Shown here: in pieces, positions 60,901 to 64,000 of the stretch
How positions within the stretch are numbered: position 1 is the stretch's first letter
Layout of the letters: the number at the start of each line of letters is the position of its first letter
NCBI RefSeq assembly: GCF_018812025.1
Contig: NC_063054.1
Location: forward strand, 3,825,433 to 3,889,432
Origin: Megalobrama amblycephala
Lineage: Eukaryota; Chordata; Actinopteri; Cypriniformes; Xenocyprididae
Direction: 5' to 3'
Length of the DNA: 64,000 bases
Position numbers and translations under genes: made by a program
The notes under the pieces: generated by a model
Seen by the model: the letters and a program-made list of their open reading frames with translations, nothing else
The model's database searches: none
What the model was told of the DNA's origin: nothing

Positions 60901-62371
60901 CCAACCCTCCACTGCCCTCCAACACCCCTGGCAAAGTGTGTTTTTGGACGATATCAGCATAATTCCTTATTTTTTGGTGCAAATACATTACAGTAACTCG
61001 ACATTATCATTGAAGACCAGCAATAATAATTTTCATTTTGATTACATAATAATGGAAATATATTCATGTCAAAGTCATGCCCCTTTGCCAGCTGTGATGC
61101 TGGTTACTGGTTTAAACTTGGCCCAGGTTTGTAAAAGATTTTTGGGTCAGCACACCTTAATAGCTTCAACAACTGATTGCCAATTATGTTAAAAATAAAA
61201 TGAACCAATCAGAACCCAGTTTAGGTCAGATAGCTGCTAATGGTGGATATTTTGATTAATCGAAAATTTTAGTTTTTTTTCTATGTATAAACTGTTTATA
61301 TAAAAAAATAAATGTTTTTGTAGTTTGTGTTGTCCCTTATCAGTGCAAAATTATCACAAATTAAAAAGGACTCATGCCAATATTGTTCAAAACCCCACTT
61401 TTCTAGGGCGTTGGAGGGCAGTGTATATTTATGCATTTATATATAATTTATATTATATATAAATATTTTATATATAAATATAATATATTTTTGTTAAATT
61501 TACATGCATGTGTGTATTTATAAATAATAAATATACACAGTACACACATTCGATTCATATATATTATATATTCACTTAGGGAATTCAAAGTGAAAATGTT
61601 ACAAATCACATCATGCACTACATATATTTTTATCAATTAGCCATACTCCTATAACAGACATGAATATTCATATACGCTTAAAAGTAGTTACTTAAAAGTT
61701 TCATTTTAAGTAACACAACAGTTTTATTTTAACTAAAACTTAAAGTTTTATTAATCTGTCTGTTCACGATAAAGATTCATTCGGATTCATTCAGTGGCAC
61801 TTTTATGCAGGTTATCATTATGCAAGTTATGTGATGGCAAATGTTATGAGTCATTGAATCGTGTACTCAACCAATTCGCTTATAAACACTGAGTGTTTAT
61901 CAACTGAAAGAGCTTGTTATACTTTATTTAAAATTACATTTCTACAAATCTAGAGTGTTTAAGCATCACATCCGTTTTTCCTTCCAATGATAACAAAGCA
62001 GATCTATAACTTCCTCCGTATTTTATCACCTGTGAATGACTAGAAAAAACGCTAACAAACCAAATAGCCTAAATAGGCAAATTTTACTTCTTGTTCGTTT
62101 AATTTTGTATAGTTTAGTTCGTTTTAATGTATTTATAACAATTTTTGTTGTTGTTTACGACACTGACTCACGTGACTATGGTTCCTCACGTTCAATCAGT
62201 CAGCAGAAGATTCGTTCGCTTAAAAGATTCGTTCAAAACACCGATTTAAAGCAACGATGTCCCCAAATGTAAAAGCTAGACGAGTGTTTATTTGACCTCC
62301 AGTACACTTACCACATATGAAGATCCGTTTTCATCGGAGCGGACCTCCGTCTCGGGGATGGAGAAATGCAT
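21812..62371 (-). CDS. snx17: sorting nexin 17 (whole spliced CDS, 15 coding exons)
   Basis: Join on the - strand: 62371-62312, 56700-56626, 54562-54445, 51041-50977, 45055-44945, 43137-43047, 37188-37101, 31762-31693, 30453-30361, 30178-29975, 26774-26649, 26548-26471, 26021-25947, 25855-25814, 21931-21812. The exons total 1416 nt, giving 471 aa; human SNX17 is 470 aa. SNX17 is an early-endosomal adaptor. Its PX domain (about 1-109) binds PI3P, with RYS at 35-37, PPK at 59-61 and R75 as pocket residues. Its FERM-like module (about 115-390) binds NPxY/NxxY tails of LDLR-family receptors, APP and beta-1 integrins. Its C-terminal tail, ending GIGDDDL, engages retriever; the final Leu is kept. 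Every exon has GT-AG borders and compatible phase. Introns are inflated by repeats to make a 40 kb gene. Confidence 0.97.
22471..25384. mobile_element. TIR element whose interior is a 2.65 kb minisatellite
   Basis: The left end TGGAAGCTTGTTTCCACCAT followed by an A-rich run and AAGGTAATTGC is mirrored at the right end (GCAATTACC, T-rich run, GGCGGAAACAAGCTTCCA), giving TIRs of about 50 bases. Between them lies a tandem array (about 22551-25195). Confidence 0.9.
22551..25195. repeat. 19-21 bp minisatellite, (AAAGTCAGAATTG + variable 6-8 nt)n
   Basis: About 130 units share a constant 13-mer AAAGTCAGAATTG followed by a short variable part: CGAGATAT, CGTGATAT, AGTTAT or AATTAT. The first third mixes CGAGATAT and AGTTAT. 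The later part settles into a CGTGATAT-AGTTAT-AATTAT trimer of about 59 bases. Marker variants (ATAAATTCAG) recur 689 bases apart, showing a higher-order repeat. Confidence 0.97.
25814..25855 (-). CDS. snx17: snx17 exon 14 (residues 419-432)
   Basis: This 14-codon exon encodes DSPDPSREQVVKLS and aligns with human ESPDATRESMVKLS. The acceptor is TTTTTCAG and the donor TCT|GTGAGT. It lies about 430 bases from the end of the minisatellite-bearing element in the next intron. Confidence 0.95.
25947..26021 (-). CDS. snx17: snx17 exon 13 (linker, residues 394-418)
   Basis: It encodes MQKKRLNGSFQRSDSQQAVK..PPLL; RSDSQQAVKSPPLL equals human. A second NAGNAG acceptor (CAGCAG) allows a start at 26021 or 26024, the latter adding Gln. 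The donor is CTG|GTGGGC. Confidence 0.95.
26471..26548 (-). CDS. snx17: snx17 exon 12 (F3 lobe, residues 368-393)
   Basis: It encodes AIMMSICLQSMVDELMVKKS.., identical to human for at least the first 20 residues. The acceptor is TTTTCCCCAG and the donor AAG|GTCAGT. Confidence 0.97.
26649..26774 (-). CDS. snx17: snx17 exon 11 (F3 lobe, residues 326-367)
   Basis: It encodes VPVANGTANPSSSSKCDVKL..AFEYLMSKDRLQWVTITSPQ. The acceptor is a tandem CAGCAG (NAGNAG): starting at 26774 gives TSS-VPV as in human, and starting at 26777 adds one Gln. The donor is CAG|GTCAGA. Confidence 0.96.
27990..28846. mobile_element. near-perfect 860 bp palindrome, AAAGGATTAGT family copy 2
   Basis: Left AAAGGATTAGTCCACTTTTA and right TAAAAGTGGACTAATCCTTT are perfect complements. 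Pairing continues through both arms to a centre near 28420 (for example TTACTGCCCTCCACAGGTCA and its complement, GAATTCCAGCAGTGTAGAC and its complement). It is the longest and cleanest palindrome in the window. Confidence 0.93.
29340..29885. mobile_element. truncated copy of the CGGGGCCATGTTGGGC family
   Basis: It is about 90% similar by eye to 36295-36835 (CATGTTGGGCTGCTTTAGAG; GTCATTTTACGCCGGACTGC; GCTCATTTGCATTTAAAGGG). It lacks the AAAGGGGTGG end present at 36045. It ends about 90 bases from exon 10. Confidence 0.8.
29975..30178 (-). CDS. snx17: snx17 exon 10 (FERM F2-F3, residues 258-325)
   Basis: This is the longest internal exon. It encodes FIRLAQTLKYYGYIKFDPCI..REGSFR-like KEGSFKVTRMRCWRVTSS. 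It includes the start of the F3/PTB-like lobe that binds NxxY cargo tails. The acceptor is CTCCCACAG and the donor TCT|GTAAGT. Confidence 0.97.
30361..30453 (-). CDS. snx17: snx17 exon 9 (FERM F2, residues 227-257)
   Basis: It encodes TVSDIERGWILVNKEQHRQL..SKKE, phase 0 at both ends. The donor is GAG|GTACGG. Confidence 0.97.
30664..31260. mobile_element. foldback repeat rich in GTTCATGTTAACTAA
   Basis: Opposed copies of CACTTTACAATAGTATTCA and its degenerate complement lie at either end, with TTAGTTCATGATA/TATCATGAACTAA motifs. It lies in snx17 intron 8. Confidence 0.65.
31693..31762 (-). CDS. snx17: snx17 exon 8 (FERM F2, residues 203-226)
   Basis: It encodes SYWDTAYDSDVMDDRVGLNL..YAQ, matching human with conservative changes. 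The acceptor is GTTCTCAG and the donor CAG|GTAACA. Confidence 0.97.
32445..33590. mobile_element. TIR element filled with a ~69 bp minisatellite
   Basis: Left ACGGAAGAGGATTAGGGCCA and right TGGCCCTAATCCTCTTCCGT are perfect complements. TIRs extend about 80 bases and are flanked by TA. The interior repeats about 13 times a unit of roughly 69 bases built from CTCGTTAAATTTCGAGAAAA, AGTCGAGATAAAATGTTGAG and AATAAACTCATTAAATTACG. Confidence 0.93.
34100..34345. mobile_element. end fragment of a Tc1/mariner-like fish transposon
   Basis: The phrases TCTCACAGAAGGGAGTACAC, GACACTTTGCTACAATGTAA and ACCGCTGGCCACAAAAGTAA are familiar from a common teleost DNA transposon end. Only one end is here, with no transposase. 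The family name is from memory and not verified. Confidence 0.55.
34653..34758. mobile_element. 106 bp MITE with GGTGCGTTTCCC ends
   Basis: GGTGCGTTTCCCCAAAG at the left and CTTTTGGGAAACGCACC at the right are inverted repeats. The interior is non-coding. Confidence 0.8.
35570..36970. mobile_element. foldback element carrying a nested insertion
   Basis: The outer ends AAAGGGGTAGTTCAACCAAA and TTGGTGAACTATCCCTTT are complementary, and ACAAACCTGTATGACTT pairs with AAGTCATACAGG. The inner element (36045-36858) starts AAAAGGGGTGGTTGATTATG and ends TTATAGGTCCGCTTT, with a CpG-richer interior found also at 29340-29885 and, inverted, at 55680-56380. Confidence 0.85.
37101..37188 (-). CDS. snx17: snx17 exon 7 (FERM, residues 174-203)
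   Basis: It encodes YVRKLQEFELPYVSITSL..YHIVLRK and ends in phase 2 (AG|GTACAA). The acceptor is GTGTCCCAG. Confidence 0.97.
38255..38530. repeat. dispersed repeat, GGCTATAACTTGTGAAC block, copy 1
   Basis: GAATGAGATATTTTCACCAA, AAGAGCTCATTCTGTGGTC and GCAACCCGAAGTCTGATT are shared in the same order and orientation with 40470-40745. It is part of a larger repeat starting near 37880 (CCGATCGGACTGACGGGGGC). Confidence 0.85.
40470..40745. repeat. dispersed repeat, GGCTATAACTTGTGAAC block, copy 2
   Basis: This is a direct copy of 38255-38530 at roughly 85-90% identity by eye, 2.2 kb away. It is either two independent insertions or the flanks of one longer element; no LTR hallmarks were seen. Confidence 0.8.
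41369..42233. mobile_element. Harbinger-like MITE with perfect 26 bp TIRs
   Basis: AAGCCGAGTTCAGACTGCAC at the left has its exact complement (GTGCAGTCTGAACTCGGCTT) at the right. The repeated TTA at each edge looks like a 3-bp TWA-type target duplication, as for PIF/Harbinger. The interior is CpG-richer than its surroundings, carries GTCGGCGATT and its complement several times, and has an (AAT)n run at 41955-41975. No transposase. Confidence 0.85.
43047..43137 (-). CDS. snx17: snx17 exon 6 (FERM F1, residues 144-174)
   Basis: It encodes AVASKLDLPDELVGYFSLFL..ERGDGGCT. The human sequence reads REKEDGAFSF at the end, so this tip (QERGDGGCTY) is the most divergent part of the F1 lobe. The donor is ACGT|GTGAGT, phase 1. 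Confidence 0.95.
43138..44944 (-). other. snx17: snx17 intron 5
   Basis: Only a decayed copy of the palindrome family (about 43920-44300) is recognisable. No gene seen. Confidence 0.8.
44945..45055 (-). CDS. snx17: snx17 exon 5 (FERM F1, residues 107-143)
   Basis: It encodes ETQQIPTEEVQLEIYLSNGQ..LTSDQTEDVLE, the start of the ubiquitin-like F1 lobe, almost identical to human. The acceptor is CTGTCACAG and the donor GAG|GTGAGA. Confidence 0.97.
45858..46412. mobile_element. foldback element, TGTGTAAATTT ends
   Basis: AAGATGCAGTGTGTAAATTT at the left pairs with AAATTTTACACACAGCGCCTTT at the right. It lies in snx17 intron 4. The short ORFs inside are not conserved. Confidence 0.7.
46622..47234. 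mobile_element. TIR element, AAAGGTGCC family, internally deleted copy
   Basis: It starts AAAGGTGCCCTAGAAC and ends TTCTAGGGCACCTTT, a better TIR pair than the copy at 17879-18844. About 350 bases of the interior seen there are missing here. Confidence 0.88.
48550..48916. mobile_element. decayed foldback, AAAGGGTTA..CACCCAAAAATG family
   Basis: The left end AAAGGGTTATTTCACCCAAA and right end TTTTTGGCTGAACTTT are imperfectly complementary. It is related to 48998-49746 and 56776-57118. Confidence 0.65.
48998..49746. mobile_element. 750 bp palindrome, AAAGGGTTAGTTCA family
   Basis: Left AAAGGGTTAGTTCAACCAAA and right TTTGGGTGAACTAACCCTT pair, and the arms remain complementary (CTCTCTCAAGATCCAT / ATGGATCTTGAGAGAG; GTACAGTGGTTCAATATT / AATATTGAACCACTGTAC) to a centre near 49375. 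Its right end abuts the TTAA of the next element. Confidence 0.9.
49742..50756. mobile_element. piggyBac-like MITE flanked by TTAA
   Basis: TTAA stands at both edges (49742-49745 and 50753-50756). Just inside, CCCTCATGTTGTGTT and its partner AACACAGCACAAGGG match at 12 of 15 positions as inverted repeats. TTAA duplication and CCCT ends are the hallmark of the piggyBac superfamily. The interior is itself palindromic (GACAGTTTTTGTATT and TTAGGACAG blocks with their complements), with no transposase. Confidence 0.82.
50977..51041 (-). CDS. snx17: snx17 exon 4 (end of PX domain, residues 85-106)
   Basis: It encodes VRQDPILGSSEVFNSFLRKAQQ with the split Val completed by TG. The acceptor is TCCCCACAG and the donor CAG|GTAGAA. 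Confidence 0.96.
51042..54444 (-). other. snx17: snx17 intron 3
   Basis: A composite of three abutting repeat pieces (52330-53095) and a fragment at 54085-54300. The remainder, 51050-52330 and 53100-54080, shows no gene. Confidence 0.85.
52330..53095. mobile_element. composite of three abutting repeat families
   Basis: 52330-52634 is the right half of the AAAGGATTAGT family, ending AACTGAACTAATCCTTT. 52634-52820 is the core palindrome GAACCCAAAATAGG..CCTATTTTGGGTTC of the 2122/59462 family. 52819-53095 begins AAAGGTCCCGTTC, one end of the 36045/55680 family. The boundaries share A- or T-rich overlaps of a few bases. Confidence 0.75.
54445..54562 (-). CDS. snx17: snx17 exon 3 (PX domain, residues 46-84)
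   Basis: It encodes IKKEYGNNVVPAFPPKK..EQLEKYMQA with the Pro-Pro-Lys loop and the Arg of the PI3P pocket. The acceptor is CTCTTTCAG and the donor GCTG|GTGAGA, phase 1. Confidence 0.97.
55680..56380. mobile_element. inverted full copy of the CGGGGCCATGTTGGGC family
   Basis: It reads as the reverse complement of 36045-36858: AAGGTCCTATACCCCACAG at the left, GTCCCTTTAAATGCAAATGA, GCAGCCCAACATGGCCCC, and TTTAACTTTAGTTAG-complement at the right. It lies in snx17 intron 2. Confidence 0.88.
56626..56700 (-). CDS. snx17: snx17 exon 2 (PX domain, residues 21-45)
   Basis: It encodes AYNIHVNGVLHCRVRYSQLLGLHEQ, a near-perfect match to human; RYS belongs to the phosphoinositide pocket. The acceptor is TTCTTCTTCAG and the donor CAG|GTGAAC, phase 0 at both ends. 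Confidence 0.97.
56776..57118. mobile_element. foldback MITE, AAAGGGTTAGTTCACC family
   Basis: AAAGGGTTAGTTCACCCAGC at the left pairs with TTGGGTGAACTAACCCTTT at the right, with AACACAAATTAAGATATTTTT and its complement inside. It begins about 75 bases upstream of the snx17 exon 2 acceptor on the - strand. Confidence 0.9.
57160..57610. mobile_element. foldback fragment of the 19570-20460 family
   Basis: It shares TCATTACTCCAGTCTTCAGT, GTCACATGATCCTTCAG and TATTTGATTAAA. The ends are eroded. Confidence 0.7.
59462..59937. mobile_element. foldback MITE, TTTAACCCA family, copy 2
   Basis: It has the same layout as 2122-2556: ACTCTAAAAAACATTGCGTT at the left, AACCCAGCATTTTTTAGA at the right, and a GAACCCAAAATA-type core palindrome. 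Confidence 0.88.
60881..61424. mobile_element. TIR element with ACTGCCCTCCAAC ends
   Basis: ACACTGCCCTCCAAC at the left pairs with GTTGGAGGGCAGTGTA at the right. The left end carries extra tandem CCCTCCAAC copies. The interior is AT-rich and non-coding. Confidence 0.75.
62312..62371 (-). CDS. snx17: snx17 exon 1 (residues 1-20)
   Basis: It encodes MHFSIPETEVRSDENGSSYV. The first eight residues equal the human start. The donor is GTG|GTAAGT, phase 0. The ATG has A at -3. Upstream (62372-62510) is CpG-bearing 5' UTR and promoter. Confidence 0.96.
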
Positions 62372-62510
62372 TTTCTACAGTAAGATTACACGTCTTTGAC
62401 GAAGTTGAAAATGCTGTTAAAAGCGAGAAGGTTCACGTAAAGTGTTGGTTTGCTGTCTCGCAGGGACCAAACTGAATGACGGCGAGCTGCACGCGCTCTG
62501 TGTAGTCCAG
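62372..62510 (-). promoter_or_regulatory. snx17: snx17 5' UTR and promoter region
   Basis: A CpG-enriched stretch (GACGGCGAGCTGCACGCG near 62480) lies directly upstream of the start codon, in contrast to flanking AT-rich DNA. No TATA box is clear. The transcription start is estimated only. Confidence 0.5.
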
Positions 62511-64000
62511 TCCAGTCCAGCCAGTAAAGTTATTTTTTTGCCAAGTGGATAATTTTAAAAACTTTCTTAATGTTCAGGGCTGAACTTTTCCAATAAACAT
62601 CTAAGCAGCAGCCATGTTGCAACTGGAGGTAATTCCACGTTCATTGTCGGCAATGTATCGCCAAATCTGTCCTCTCGCTTCCTCGCGCACTGTGAAAGAA
62701 TGTGGGAAGCGAGTCTCCAGAACACACAAGTGTCGTCGCAAAGGCCCTCGATCCAATTAACTTTCAGATTACTCCCCGTAAAGGTGCCCGTTTGAACCTA
62801 CATTGGTACATACGAACGAGTATGGAGAGGAAACAAATGAAGAAACTGTTAGTCGCAGCGTGCATTTCGAGATACCGATACAGTGCTCGTGCTTGTTCGG
62901 GCGTTCAGACGAACACACATCAGTCTACATTATAGCGAAAGCTTCAGCACTCTGCTGTAATGTATTCAATATGTATCTGCTCTCCCGAAGCATTGCAACA
63001 GTCTGGATCAAACCATTCTCCTTCTGCGGGGGTGTTATTGCGTAAAAAACGATCATTCGAGATGCTTTGGCTTGAACGTGTTGCAAACGTAAACTAATTC
63101 TTCATTACGATTTAAACTTGTATTTAATTCTGGTTGAAAGTTTGTACACTTAATATTAAGTTTAACATTTAAACAGGCTCAAAATGGCTCTGTGATACAG
63201 AAAGTTAATATATTTAAATATTTGCTAAATAATGGCTAAAACACATTGGTCACTTGAGGTAATTCCACGAAAACTGTCATTTTAAGGTTAATCTTCTCAG
63301 TTAGGTGCTTTACTTTCAGATAATGTCTGTTAGGAGGTCACTTTTTTATTTTTGTATTATTTTATTTTATTTTTTTAGCCGTTATGTTTTCAATTTTATA
63401 TGGGTTTATAGGCTATGTATTTAAAATCACATTTTTTTTTTGTTTTCTTTGCAGTTTATTTTAGCAATAAACGTTACATAAAATAAAGTTACTAATTTAG
63501 AAAATTAATTAATTTGTTTATTAGCCCAAATTAGTCCTATAGTTTGGAACCATGTTAAGAATAAACTTATAATTCCCATAAATTAAAGAAAAACATTTAG
63601 ATCGGGTCCATTATCTTTTACCTCTGAGGTGGGACAGTCCAAAATTAAGGGGGAGACTTTTATTGTATTAATGTATTTAAAACTACTTACATTTTATACT
63701 AGGTTATTTTATGTTATATAATACTTAATTAAACATAAATTAATTAACAGATGATGTATGCCTATACTGGTTTAAAAATAAAAAATCCGTATTTGTGGAA
63801 TAGTGCCTTTCACTGAATAAACGTATCTGAACTAATATAATGGAGGTATTGCGACTATCTAGATCAAACAAACAAAGTCGATTGTGTAAAAACACCTGTA
63901 TCGAAATTTCACAATGAGAAATGCAAAATATTTGCGCCGCCTGGTTGTCATGAAGGGGTCGGGTCGCGGCCCATGGACGTCACATGATCATTGTGTCACG
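62511..64000. other. snx17 upstream flank, no gene recognised
   Basis: Several short open frames exist but none shows a conserved protein or a splice-supported exon. The last 45 bases are again CpG-rich with GGACGTCA (CRE-like) and CACATG (E-box-like) motifs, perhaps the edge of a neighbouring promoter. In human, EIF2B4 lies head to head with SNX17 on this side. Confidence 0.4.

Larger units (their letters stand above)
56701..62311 (-). other. snx17: snx17 intron 1
   Basis: This 5.6 kb intron contains the repeats at 56776-57118, 57160-57610, 59462-59937 and 60881-61424 and AT/TG microsatellite DNA at 59070-59330. The stretches 57620-59060, 59940-60880 and 61560-62300 carry no recognised gene. 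Confidence 0.85.

Noticed and set aside
62702..63045. Overlapping open frames upstream of snx17, considered as an eif2b4 first exon
   Set aside because: The peptides do not resemble EIF2B4 and no good donor follows; synteny alone is not enough.

Overview
The window looks like nuclear DNA of a teleost fish, most likely a cyprinid. It has AT-rich DNA, spliced vertebrate genes with canonical GT-AG introns, and very dense short inverted-repeat (foldback/MITE) elements that recur several times within 64 kb. The species cannot be fixed from sequence alone.

Two genes are recognised and could be reconstructed exon by exon. znf513 lies on the + strand (CDS 6914-15800, four coding exons plus a non-coding first exon at about 6400-6565). 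It encodes an eight-finger C2H2 protein of about 544-559 aa. snx17 lies on the - strand (CDS 62371 down to 21812, 15 coding exons). It encodes sorting nexin 17 of 471 aa, with PX domain, FERM-like module and a conserved C-terminal tail ending in Leu. The two genes are tail to tail, as I recall SNX17 and ZNF513 to be in human 2p23.3, so this is a conserved vertebrate gene pair. Every snx17 exon joins in frame, and the total matches the human length to within about one residue.

A third gene starts on the - strand at the left edge. It has a CpG-rich non-coding first exon (about 3584-3796) and a second exon carrying an ATG at 184, and it runs off the window. I do not recognise its product. Its promoter faces away from that of znf513, and the roughly 2.6 kb between them is filled by a tandem array of about 300-440 bp units laced with (TATAA)n runs.

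Layout: 1-3796, 5' end of the unknown gene with repeat-filled intron 1; 3800-6400, microsatellite and tandem array; 6400-17335, znf513; 17335-19135, short intergenic gap with one transposon; 19135-62500, snx17 and its repeat-swollen introns; 62500-64000, upstream flank with no gene recognised.

Most of the remaining DNA is transposon-derived. It includes long near-perfect palindromes, a piggyBac-like TTAA-flanked MITE, a Harbinger-like MITE with TTA flanks, nested insertions, and two TIR elements whose interiors have become minisatellite arrays (22.5-25.4 kb and 32.4-33.6 kb). I found no CRISPR array, operon or tRNA/rRNA gene, and no evidence of a new multi-gene system. The best candidates for novelty are the TIR-bounded minisatellites with a higher-order period, the tandem array between the divergent promoters, the paired NAGNAG acceptors in snx17, and the inverted repeats inside both 3' UTRs.
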